Source: Chloroflexota bacterium (GTDB lineage: Bacteria > Chloroflexota > Dehalococcoidia > SHYB01). From it: a stretch of 8,323 nt of DNA. Location of the stretch: positions 1-8,323 of the forward strand of contig JACQEE010000196.1 of NCBI GenBank assembly GCA_016200725.1. Direction: 5' to 3'. A model generated the notes under the pieces. It was not told the DNA's origin, searched no databases, and saw nothing but the letters and a program-made list of their open reading frames with translations. This document shows, piece by piece, positions 1-5,649 of the stretch. The position numbers and the translations under genes are program-made. Position 1 is the stretch's first letter. Each line of letters starts with the position of its first letter.

Positions 1-193
1 TCAGCGCGTGGCCGATGTGGAGTTCGCCGGTCACGTTCGGCGGAGGCATGATGATCACGAACGGCTTCTTCGACTTGTCGATCTTTGGCTTGAAGTAGCC
101 GCGGTCGATCCAGAACTGGTACAGCCGCTCTTCTACGGACTGCGGCTCATAGACCTTGGGGATGGGGCTTCGTTGAGGCGTTGTCTGTGTCAT
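1..193 (-). CDS. valS: Valyl-tRNA synthetase, N-terminal 64 residues (cut by window edge)
   Basis: Class I aminoacyl-tRNA synthetase that charges tRNA-Val in the cytoplasm. The reverse strand from the ATG at 193 encodes 64 residues before the left edge. They include the ValS opening ([16 protein letters not shown], residues 13-28), the GYF/K-rich stretch, and the ATP-binding HIGH signature in [15 protein letters not shown] (His59 and His62). The TGELH/TGSLH form with three prolines before it is typical of ValS rather than IleS or LeuS. About 800 more residues should lie outside the window. No clear Shine-Dalgarno precedes the ATG. A TACAAT hexamer 30 bp upstream (223-228) could be a -10 element giving a short leader, but its -35 partner is poor. 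The gene is divergent from the winged-helix gene at 426. Confidence 0.93.
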   Translation of the reverse strand, partial: MTQTTPQRSPIPKVYEPQSVEERLYQFWIDRGYFKPKIDKSKKPFVIIMPPPNVTGELHIGHAL

Positions 194-222
194 AACTGGA
201 CCGTGTCGAAATTCGTCTCCAC

Positions 223-250
223 ATTGTACCCGACGGAGTTGTCTCCAGAA
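223..250 (-). promoter_or_regulatory. Possible valS promoter (-10 TACAAT)
   Basis: On the minus strand TACAAT (228-223) matches five of six bases of the -10 consensus and lies 30 bp before the valS ATG. The best -35 at a 16-bp spacing is TTCTGG (250-245), which is weak. The position is good but the overall match is poor. Confidence 0.25.
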
Positions 251-360
251 CCGGAATTTAGAGTGAGTTTTGAACTACCCTGGTATACTCGAGGCAAGCA
301 TTCTTCAGGCCCACACCTGACAACTCCCTATTGAGCCGGTGGCCTGTATAGTGCCATACT

Positions 361-370
361 TATCATGATA
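361..370. promoter_or_regulatory. Perfect 10-bp palindrome upstream of the winged-helix gene
   Basis: TATCATGATA is a perfect palindrome in an unusually AT-rich patch of the 232-bp intergenic region between valS and the regulator gene. Just upstream, GTAT at 346-349 and ATAC at 356-359 form a second small dyad. Winged-helix dimers usually bind such sites, often next to their own genes, so this may be an autoregulatory operator. Position and symmetry are the only evidence. The rest of the intergenic stretch (194-425) shows no gene. Confidence 0.25.
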
Positions 371-425
371 TTCGCGTCACCCTTGGCGCGGTGTCGTATC
401 CCTTGAGGAGTCACCTAAGAGTCTG

Positions 426-776
426 TTGCTCATGCCTCCTGCCTGGACGTTTATCACCAACCACGGCGCCGTGCTCGCTCTGGTCTCCCAGCGCGGCCAT
501 ATCACCGCGCGCGAACTGGCCGAGACGCTTGGCATCACCGAGCGCTCCGTGCACCGCATCATCTCCGACCTCGAAGCGAATGGCTACCTCGAGCGTGAGC
601 GCATGGGTCGTGTGGACTACTACACCGTCGATGGCGAGATGCGCCTGCGTGGCCCCGACGACGATCAGTCCGGGGTCGCCGAACTCCTGCGCGTGCTCGC
701 GCCCAAGAATTCTCGCCAGCGCAACGCCCTCGCCAAGCGCAAGGCTCGTCTGGCCCACCAGCGCCCGCTCTTCTAG
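426..776 (+). CDS. Small winged helix-turn-helix regulator (MarR/ArsR-like fold)
   Basis: Probable DNA-binding transcriptional regulator of about 114-116 residues. After a WTFITNHGAVL opening comes a helix-turn-helix: HITARELAETLGITERSVHR (about residues 25-44) holds the positioning and recognition helices. The following ISDLEANGYLERERMGRVDYYTV (45-68) is the wing hairpin. The C-terminal tail is short and basic (KRKARLAHQRP), with no ligand-binding domain or metal-site cysteines, so what it senses cannot be read. The fold resembles the many small winged-helix proteins in Actinobacteria and Chloroflexota that open with W-T-F-hydrophobic-TNHA. The start is uncertain: TTG at 426 or ATG at 432. 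A GAGGAG lies at 405-410, rather far from either (15 and 21 nt). Its target is unknown. The divergent arrangement and the palindrome at 361-370 suggest autoregulation. Confidence 0.8.
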   Translation: MLMPPAWTFITNHGAVLALVSQRGHITARELAETLGITERSVHRIISDLEANGYLERERMGRVDYYTVDGEMRLRGPDDDQSGVAELLRVLAPKNSRQRNALAKRKARLAHQRPLF

Positions 777-825
777 CCTTCGAGTCCTCCCGTCTGTCCC
801 TGGGCGGGAGTTAGTCCCAGGCGAA

Positions 826-850
826 GCCCTGAGTCCCAGAAGGGGAGGGC
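826..850 (+). terminator. Hairpin after the winged-helix gene, possible terminator
   Basis: Downstream of the TAG at 774-776, GCCCT (826-830) pairs with AGGGC (846-850). Inside, TCCC (834-837) pairs with GGGG (842-845) around an AGAA loop, with a GAG bulge on the left arm. A pyrimidine-rich run (851-864) follows, but not a true U-tract. A second, weaker stem (CCTGGG 799-804 with CCCAGG 816-821) precedes it. It could serve as a transcription end point or may simply be a GC-rich structured spacer. Confidence 0.3.
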
Positions 851-863
851 TCGTCCTCTCTCC

Positions 864-892
864 TTGCCGCGAATCTCACTGCGTAGTAGAGT
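864..892 (+). promoter_or_regulatory. Candidate promoter of the 2-hydroxyacid dehydrogenase gene
   Basis: TTGCCG (864-869) and TAGAGT (887-892) are separated by exactly 17 bp and each match four of six sigma-70-type consensus bases. The predicted transcription start near 899 leaves a leader of about 30 nt, containing the GGAGG ribosome-binding site at 919-923. The geometry fits well; the hexamers are only moderate. Confidence 0.4.
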
Positions 893-928
893 CCCCCCTG
901 TCCGATTCCCCTCGCAGTGGAGGCCGCT

Positions 929-1960
929 GTGCGCAAAGTCAAAGTCCTCGTCGCTCACCACATGGCCCGCGATGAAGACCTCAAGCGCATCATGGCCGTC
1001 GCTCCCGGCGTCGAGGCTGTGCAGGGCACCTACGTCGACCAGATGACGCAGGACTGGGTGGATTCCTACCGCGCCTCGTCACCCGGCCTGCACAAGCCGC
1101 TCGACGGCTCGATCTTCTACAAGCATGCTGGCGACGCTGAGGTGATCTTCGGCCTCCGTCTCCCCAAGAACATCGTCGAGATCGCGCCGAAGTTGAAGTG
1201 GATGCACGTCTACGGCGCGGGCGTGGACTATCTCGCCGGCACGGGCGTCCTCGAGAAGGGCATCACGCTGACGAACAGCGCCGGCATCAACGCGCCGCCC
1301 ATCGCCGAGTTCGTGATGATGTACATGATCATGCGCGTCAAGCACATGGTGAAGCGCCTCGAGGCGCAGCGCCAGAGCAAATGGGTGCGCTACGTCAACG
1401 ATGAACTCCGCGACGCCACCGTCGGCATCGTCGGCCCCGGCCACATCGGCAGCGAGGTGGCAAAGCGCGCCGAAGCCTTCGGCATGCGAGTCCTCGCCGC
1501 GCGGCGCAGTTACACGCCGGGACAGAAACTGCCGCATGTCCACCAGGTCTATCCGATGGCCAAACTCCGCGAGATGCTTCCGCAGTGCGACTACGTCGTC
1601 GTCGCTGTGAGCCTGACGAAGGAGACGGCGCATCTGATCGGCGAGGCCGAGTTCAAGGCAATGAAGCCTGGCGCCTACTTCATCAACGTCGCCCGCGGTG
1701 GCGTCGTGGACCAAGAGGCGCTCATCCGCGCGCTGCAGAGCAAGCACCTCGGCGGCGCCGGCCTCGATGTCTTCGAGCCCGAGCCGCTGCCGCCGACCAG
1801 CCCGCTCTGGACCATGCCCGACGTTATCGTCACTCCGCACAACTCTGGCGGCATCCGCGCCCACACCGAGCGCGCCGCCGTCTTCTTCTGCGAGCAACTC
1901 GGCCGCTATCTCAAAGGCGAGACCCTCGAAAACGTCGTCGACCCCGCCAAAGGCTACTGA
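929..1960 (+). CDS. D-isomer-specific 2-hydroxyacid dehydrogenase
   Basis: Cytosolic oxidoreductase, 343 residues, of the family that includes phosphoglycerate, glyoxylate/hydroxypyruvate and D-lactate dehydrogenases. It interconverts a 2-ketoacid and a D-2-hydroxyacid with NAD(P). The GTG at 929 is chosen because GGAGG (919-923) lies 5 nt before it; a GTG at 917 overlaps that site. The nucleotide-binding loop is GPGHIG (169-174). The second strand ends in LAARRS, with Arg192-Arg193 where NAD-preferring members usually have Asp, so NADP(H) preference is likely. The catalytic triad is complete: Arg256 in NVARGG, Glu283 in GLDVFEPEPLP, and His304 in TPHNSGG. The N-terminal substrate domain has HVYGAGVDYL (about 93-102). 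No C-terminal ACT domain is present, so it is not a long-form SerA. The substrate cannot be told from sequence. The SDR 177 bp downstream may work in the same pathway. Confidence 0.92.
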   Translation: MRKVKVLVAHHMARDEDLKRIMAVAPGVEAVQGTYVDQMTQDWVDSYRASSPGLHKPLDGSIFYKHAGDAEVIFGLRLPKNIVEIAPKLKWMHVYGAGVDYLAGTGVLEKGITLTNSAGINAPPIAEFVMMYMIMRVKHMVKRLEAQRQSKWVRYVNDELRDATVGIVGPGHIGSEVAKRAEAFGMRVLAARRSYTPGQKLPHVHQVYPMAKLREMLPQCDYVVVAVSLTKETAHLIGEAEFKAMKPGAYFINVARGGVVDQEALIRALQSKHLGGAGLDVFEPEPLPPTSPLWTMPDVIVTPHNSGGIRAHTERAAVFFCEQLGRYLKGETLENVVDPAKGY

Positions 1961-1994
1961 TGCTGAAGGCCTATATATCGGAGCGAGGCTACTT

Positions 1995-2022
1995 GACTCC
2001 CTGAGCGAATGCGAAGGGCCTC
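1995..2022. repeat. Short palindromic intergenic repeat, copy 1
   Basis: First of two near-identical 27-28 bp units. The core CCCTGAGCGAATGCGAAGGG (1999-2018) folds into a hairpin with four outer pairs, tandem G-A/A-G mismatches, two G-C pairs and a GAAT loop. The flanks GACT and CCTC are shared with copy 2. It resembles the CCCTGAGC...CGAAGGG palindromes often scattered between genes in environmental bacterial genomes (from memory, not searched). Confidence 0.6.
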
Positions 2023-2086
2023 GCCAAATGCACGACTCTCCGCACAACACCTCGAGTGAAGAACAATCGAAACGCGGCGCAACTCT

Positions 2087-2113
2087 GACTCCCTTAGCGA
2101 AGCGAAGGGCCTC
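2087..2113. repeat. Short palindromic intergenic repeat, copy 2
   Basis: Second copy, in the same orientation, starting 92 bp after the first. The core CCCTTAGCGAAGCGAAGGG (2091-2109) has five outer pairs, one A-G mismatch, two G-C pairs and a GAA loop. It differs from copy 1 by one substitution and one missing base. The flanks GACT and CCTC are the same. It ends 24 bp before the SDR start codon, so it may lie in that gene's leader. No gene is seen in the rest of 1961-2137. Confidence 0.6.
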
Positions 2114-2137
2114 ACACTAAGCAACCAGCCACACACT

Positions 2138-2935
2138 ATGCCTAACCCCCTCCTCGCCCTCGAAGGCAAGGTCGCCATCGTCACCGGCTCCGGCCAGGGC
2201 ATGGGCCGCGGCATCGCCAGCATGCTCGCTCGCGCCGGCGCCTGCCCCGTCATCGTCGACCTCGTCGCCGAGCGCGCGAACGCCGTGGCGAAAGAAGTAG
2301 AGGCGCTGGGCGTCCATTCGCTAGCGCTCCACGCCGACGTCCGCAAACCCGCCGAGGTGCAGCGCATCGTCGACGCTACGGTGCAGAAGTTCGGCCGCCT
2401 CGACATCGGCGTGAGCAACGTCGGCGGCCTCGGCGGGCAAAAGATGTCCACGGTCCTCGACTCCGACGAGTCGTTCTGGGACAGCGTCGTCGAACTGAAC
2501 CTGCGAGCCACCTACCTCTGCGACCGCGCCTTCGCGAAAGCCATGATCGCTGCGGGGAACGGCGGCGCGATCGTGAACATCGCCTCGATCAGCGGCCTCC
2601 GCGCCTCCGTGCGCCTCTCGCCGTACGGCGCCGCCAAGGCTGGCGTGATGCACCTCACGCAAACGCTGGCGATGGAACTCGCGCCGCACCGCATCCGCGT
2701 CAACTGCATCGCGCCCGCCTCTGTCGACACGCCCGACACCTTCGAACACCAGCCGCCTGAGCAGAAGGCTGCTGCCGCGAAGCACATCCCCATTGGCCGC
2801 CTCGGCAGACCCGAAGACATTGGCGGCGTCGTGCTGATGCTGGTGTCGCCGCTGACCGCCTACGTCACCGGCCAGACCGTCCTGGCTGACGGCGGCCTCA
2901 GTTGCACGACCGCACGTCCCCCTTCGAGCGGCTAG
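2138..2935 (+). CDS. Classical short-chain dehydrogenase/reductase (SDR)
   Basis: Cytosolic NAD(P)-dependent oxidoreductase of 265 residues, the usual size for classical SDRs. The Rossmann motif TGSGQGMG is at 16-23. Asp41 ends the second strand (VIVDL), pointing to NAD(H). The adenine-ring Asp is in ADV (66-68), and the NNAG motif appears as SNVGG (93-97). The catalytic tetrad is complete: Asn121, Ser150, Tyr163 and Lys167 (YGAAK). The tail GRLGRPEDIGGVVLML and VTGQTVLADGG is typical of the FabG-like 3-oxoacyl/alcohol dehydrogenase branch. The substrate is unknown. The ATG at 2138 has no Shine-Dalgarno before it, so initiation may be leaderless or weak. The gene converges on the DUF35 gene with only 19 bp between stops. 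With the thiolase-like/DUF35 pair nearby, a role in oxidising a hydroxyacyl or alcohol intermediate is possible but unproven. Confidence 0.93.
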   Translation: MPNPLLALEGKVAIVTGSGQGMGRGIASMLARAGACPVIVDLVAERANAVAKEVEALGVHSLALHADVRKPAEVQRIVDATVQKFGRLDIGVSNVGGLGGQKMSTVLDSDESFWDSVVELNLRATYLCDRAFAKAMIAAGNGGAIVNIASISGLRASVRLSPYGAAKAGVMHLTQTLAMELAPHRIRVNCIAPASVDTPDTFEHQPPEQKAAAAKHIPIGRLGRPEDIGGVVLMLVSPLTAYVTGQTVLADGGLSCTTARPPSSG

Positions 2936-2954
2936 GCGAACGAACGCACATCAT

Positions 2955-3368
2955 TCAAGGTCTTTGCCGGGGCCTGAACTTGATCAGCGTGAACTCCGGC
3001 GTCACATCCTCGAACACCGCCTCGACGGGCATGTCCGTGTGGATCGTGCTGTTCGCAACGCCGATGACGTTGCTGAACATCAGCGGTCCCTCCTCGAGCT
3101 TGACCAGCACGACGTTGTACGGGATCTCAGGAGCGAAGGATGGGATGTACGGATGCGCCATCTCGACATAACCCCACACGGTGGCGCGGCCGCTCGCTGT
3201 GAGCCACTCCCGCTTCGGCGAGAGGCAACGCCCACACGCGAGATATGGGGGGAACCAGACATAGCCGCAGTCGCGACAGCGCGGCAGCACCAGGCGATGC
3301 TCTCTGGCCGCCTGCCAGAACTCGCGGTCCTCTTTGGTGGGCTTGGGCAACGGCTTCGTGTAAGCCAT
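2955..3368 (-). CDS. DUF35 zinc-ribbon/OB-fold protein, partner of thiolase-like protein
   Basis: Small acyl-CoA-associated protein of 137 residues. The N-terminal helix (KEDREFWQAAREHRLVLPRC) is followed by a rubredoxin-like zinc ribbon with Cys31-x2-Cys34 and Cys45-x2-Cys48. An OB-fold follows, with the usual ATVWGYVEMAHPY, PYNVVLVKLEEG and MFSNVIG blocks. In characterised cases (archaeal HMG-CoA/acetoacetyl-CoA thiolase complexes, and the ChsH2 DUF35 domain with Ltp2 aldolase) DUF35 proteins bind a thiolase-fold enzyme and hold its CoA substrate. Here the ATG lies 2 bp after the stop of the thiolase-like gene, so the two are almost surely co-translated and form one complex. All four zinc ligands are present and the length is normal. 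Confidence 0.92.
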   Translation of the reverse strand: MAYTKPLPKPTKEDREFWQAAREHRLVLPRCRDCGYVWFPPYLACGRCLSPKREWLTASGRATVWGYVEMAHPYIPSFAPEIPYNVVLVKLEEGPLMFSNVIGVANSTIHTDMPVEAVFEDVTPEFTLIKFRPRQRP

Positions 3369-3370
3369 GG

Positions 3371-4519
3371 CTAGCGGTCGTCCTTGATGAGGATGTCGCC
3401 GCCCGGCACCGCTGAGAGGCAGCAATACAGCACCGCACGGCAATCCGGTATCTGCCGCTTGCCGGCCTGCCCGCGCAGTTGCCGGATGGCCTCCGCGTGG
3501 TTGTTCCAGCCCTGGAGGTACGATTCCGCGAGCATGCCGCCGCTCGTGTTCAGCGGCAACTCCCCGCCGAGCGAGATGCGGCCGCCCCTCGCCCACTTCA
3601 GGCCCTCGCCGCGTGGCGCGAAGCCGAAGCCTTCCAGCATCCACAGCGCCGACACCGAGAAGTTGTCGTACACCTGGAGCGAATCGATGTCTTCGATCTT
3701 CATTCCGATCGTGTCGAAGAGGTCGTGCCTTAGCGTCTGGCAGGCGTCCCACCAGAAGTCCTCGGGCACGTACTGCTCGTACATGGTCGCCCGTTCCGCC
3801 GTGCTGGCGAGAAGGACAGGCGGCTGCTTCAGTGCCCGCGCCCGCTCCTTGGTCGTCACGATGTAGCACACCGCGCCATCGTTCACGAGGCAGTAGTCGA
3901 GCAGCCGCAGCGGCTTCGCGATGTAGCGCGCCTGGCGGTAGTCGTCGAGCGTCAACTTCTGCTGCAAGATCGCCTCTGGGTTCAACGTCGCGTGGTTGCG
4001 GATCGCCACCGCGATCTCGCCCAGGTCGTCCGGCTCTCCGCCGTACAATCCGAGGTAGCGTGTGAACGCGAGCGAATAGAGCGCGCCTGGCGACGTCATC
4101 CCATAGATGGAGTTGTAGAGGTCGCCGGGATACTCGCCGCCACCGAACTTTCTGCCCTGCGTCCGAAACGCGAGTGAGTTGAACAATGCAACGTAATTAG
4201 CGAGCCCGTGATGTACCGCCATCGCCGCGTGCGCCAGCGCGACCGAGCAGAAGCGACCCGCGCTCGGGTAGTGGCCAAGGAACCGCACATTCCGCAGCCC
4301 TGACCGATAGGCGAAGGGCTCGTAGTTGGCGATGCCGCCGACCACCAGGCCATCGATGTCTTGAAGCCTGAGGCCCGCATCCGTGAGTGCGTCTCGCAGC
4401 GCCGCGATAGCCATCTCCTCGGATGTGCGCTCCGGGTCGTTGACCTGGTGCAGTGCGCGGAAGTCAGTGGAACCTAGGCCGACGATCGCCGCTTTGCCAA
4501 AGAGTGATTTGTCGCTCAT
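3371..4519 (-). CDS. Thiolase-superfamily protein (SCP2/Ltp2-like), DUF35-associated
   Basis: Thiolase-fold enzyme of 382 residues, acting on acyl-CoA substrates by thiolysis, condensation or, as in Ltp2, retro-aldol cleavage. The start AAIVGLGSTDF and ALTDAGLRLQDIDGLVVGG are typical of the SCP2-thiolase branch. The probable nucleophile position is Cys91 in AGRFCSVALAHAAMAV. The C-terminal half has YDNFSVS (284-290), LNTSGGML (323-330) where many thiolases have N-x-HGG, and a Cys366-Cys367 pair before LSAVPGG. So the catalytic His is replaced by Ser326, as in many members paired with DUF35. Tyr284 and Tyr334 are candidate catalytic tyrosines if it is an Ltp2-type aldolase. It is the first gene of a two-gene unit with the DUF35 gene and has its own promoter. 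It could be a thiolase with altered chemistry, an aldolase, or a CoA-binding scaffold; sequence alone does not decide. Confidence 0.88.
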   Translation of the reverse strand: MSDKSLFGKAAIVGLGSTDFRALHQVNDPERTSEEMAIAALRDALTDAGLRLQDIDGLVVGGIANYEPFAYRSGLRNVRFLGHYPSAGRFCSVALAHAAMAVHHGLANYVALFNSLAFRTQGRKFGGGEYPGDLYNSIYGMTSPGALYSLAFTRYLGLYGGEPDDLGEIAVAIRNHATLNPEAILQQKLTLDDYRQARYIAKPLRLLDYCLVNDGAVCYIVTTKERARALKQPPVLLASTAERATMYEQYVPEDFWWDACQTLRHDLFDTIGMKIEDIDSLQVYDNFSVSALWMLEGFGFAPRGEGLKWARGGRISLGGELPLNTSGGMLAESYLQGWNNHAEAIRQLRGQAGKRQIPDCRAVLYCCLSAVPGGDILIKDDR

Positions 4520-4530
4520 GTCGAGACGGT

Positions 4531-4559
4531 ACGGTAGCCCTCACTGCAAGATGTGTCAA
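4531..4559 (-). promoter_or_regulatory. Promoter of the thiolase-like/DUF35 genes, near-leaderless
   Basis: On the minus strand a perfect TTGACA (4559-4554) is followed after exactly 17 bp by TACCGT (4536-4531). The predicted transcription start falls at about 4524, only some 5 nt before the ATG at 4519. No Shine-Dalgarno lies before that ATG, which agrees with leaderless or near-leaderless translation. Confidence 0.6.
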
Positions 4560-4612
4560 CGCAACCACCGCGGCCTCGCGCTTGCACCGGTCGTACTGGC
4601 CGGTCAGCCGCT

Positions 4613-5158
4613 TCAGGCTGGCGAGGACGGATGAGGCGCTCGTCCTCCCTTTACCCACACCGTGATTCGCTTGTGCCAGCGGGCGAGACCCGCCAGCACA
4701 AGCAAGCCTACTGCCAGCGCAATCCACTCAAGCGGCAGGCCGACGCCACCGACGTTGAAAGAGTTCTCGTAGGACGCCTTGCCAAGCGGTCCATCGATAT
4801 TCACGGCTACGTGCCAGGAATCGCCGCCTTTCTTTGGAATGAGGGCCTCATACTGATACGAGCCGCCCGGCGCTTCGTAAATCCCGGCAGCCTCAGGCGG
4901 CTGTTTGACAGTGATCGTGACCGTCGCACCAGTGACCGGCTGATGGTGCTCCTTGTCCCGCAGCGTCACCGTGTAATCGACGAGATCGCCCTTGGCGGTG
5001 TTTGTGACCACTCGTCTCGCGTCGATGTAGTACGACCCCACATTGCCGAGGAAGACCTGCGAGCCGCCATGCCCCAGCGCGGTCGCTGGCAGCAACGCCA
5101 TGACTATGCTTGCCGCGCACGCCACAAGCGCCGCAAGTTTGGCGGCAACTCTTGCCAA
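4613..5158 (-). CDS. Secreted, membrane-anchored FixH/YtkA-like Ig-fold protein
   Basis: Predicted envelope protein of 181 residues, function not established. The TTG at 5158 is chosen: GGGGGA (5172-5167) sits 8 nt upstream, and this start gives a textbook signal peptide (MARVAAKLAALV... ALLPATALG). The ATG at 5314 would instead overlap the cytochrome gene by 121 bp. Cleavage after ALG would leave His30 as residue 1 of the mature protein (HGGSQVF). A beta-rich domain follows with VTGATVTITVKQP and GSYQYEALIPKKGGDSWHVAVNIDG, the pattern of FixH/YtkA-type immunoglobulin-like domains. One membrane helix (about 143-160) ends in WHKR, giving an N-out, C-in anchor. His71-His72 are further possible metal ligands. 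It is the last gene of the copper/cytochrome cluster, 35 bp after the cytochrome stop. A role in copper or cytochrome assembly is inferred from context. Confidence 0.75.
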   Translation of the reverse strand: MARVAAKLAALVACAASIVMALLPATALGHGGSQVFLGNVGSYYIDARRVVTNTAKGDLVDYTVTLRDKEHHQPVTGATVTITVKQPPEAAGIYEAPGGSYQYEALIPKKGGDSWHVAVNIDGPLGKASYENSFNVGGVGLPLEWIALAVGLLVLAGLARWHKRITVWVKGGRAPHPSSPA

Positions 5159-5193
5159 CGCTTGTATCCCCCGTTCTGGGAAAGCCTCCTCTA

Positions 5194-5649
5194 TCAACGC
5201 GGCGCCCCCGATGCCGTTGGTGAAGCGGGTGGCGTGACCGACGCGACCGGTGTTGCCGGGGATGGGGTCGATGGCGTCTCCGACAGCGACTTCAAGTAGT
5301 TGATGATGTTCCATATCTGATCGGCAGTCAGCACATTCTTGAACGGCGGCATGCCTGTGCTGCTGATCCCATCATGGATGTAGCCGAACAACTGACTCTC
5401 GGGATGCAGCGGCGCGTGGATGACGAGGTTCAGCGGTGGCGGGTCCAGCTTCGCTGCTAGCGGCCCATCGCCGGTCGCGCTCACGCCGTGGCATTCCGTG
5501 CAGTTCTGCATATACGCTGCCTTGCCTGCTGCGATGGAGTCCGCCGTCGGCGCGATGGGGTTGCCGCTCACTTTCACCGCCCCGCCGCTGTAATAGCCGA
5601 TGACCAGGAACGCGAGGCCTGCGCCAAATGCGCCGACGCCCGTCCACAT
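5194..5649 (-). CDS. Membrane-anchored c-type cytochrome, single heme
   Basis: Electron-transfer protein exposed outside the membrane, 151 residues from the ATG at 5649. A hydrophobic N-terminal helix (GVGAFGAGLAFLVIGYY, 4-20) anchors it. The class I cytochrome c domain starts at SIAAGKAAYMQNCTECHG with Cys50, Cys53 and His54 for heme attachment. The sixth ligand is most likely Met100 in STGMPPF, and DQIWNIINYLKSL is the usual closing helix. The last 30 residues are a Pro/Ser/Thr/Ala linker. The start is uncertain. The same frame stays open up to a TGA at 5712-5710 and encodes a plausible, positively charged lead-in (LGGLTRRAGTVT), but holds no ATG, GTG or TTG there. A strong AGGATTGGAGG (5709-5699) lies just after that TGA. 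The gene overlaps the 3' part of the copCD frame by 278 bp. It probably passes electrons to or from a copper enzyme or oxidase. Confidence 0.85.
   Translation of the reverse strand: MWTGVGAFGAGLAFLVIGYYSGGAVKVSGNPIAPTADSIAAGKAAYMQNCTECHGVSATGDGPLAAKLDPPPLNLVIHAPLHPESQLFGYIHDGISSTGMPPFKNVLTADQIWNIINYLKSLSETPSTPSPATPVASVTPPASPTASGAPR

Noticed and set aside
8..334. Plus-strand open frame over the valS start
   Set aside because: The reverse strand encodes clear ValS sequence with the HIGH motif; the plus-strand product shows no domain.
372..383. T-box-like AAGGGTGACGCG upstream of valS on the minus strand
   Set aside because: It lacks the central GNAC part of the T-box core, no specifier stem or terminator/antiterminator pair is evident, and it lies about 180 nt from valS beyond a candidate promoter.
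1079..2050. Long open frame (323 residues) on the minus strand opposite the 2-hydroxyacid dehydrogenase
   Set aside because: Its composition is Asp/Ala/Arg/His-rich without recognisable motifs. It is the expected antisense shadow of a high-GC gene whose true product has a full catalytic triad.
2902..3171. Plus-strand open frame over the SDR/DUF35 junction
   Set aside because: It is a shadow of the DUF35 OB-fold region with no supporting start signal or domain.
3371..3869. Upstream extension of the DUF35 frame inside the thiolase gene (304-residue version)
   Set aside because: The extra N-terminal part is the shadow of the thiolase C terminus. The ATG at 3368 gives a normal DUF35 protein placed 2 bp after the thiolase stop.
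4553..5299. 248-residue plus-strand open frame across the FixH-like gene
   Set aside because: It is Arg-rich with no motif or ribosome-binding site, and lies opposite a gene with a convincing signal peptide, beta domain and membrane anchor.
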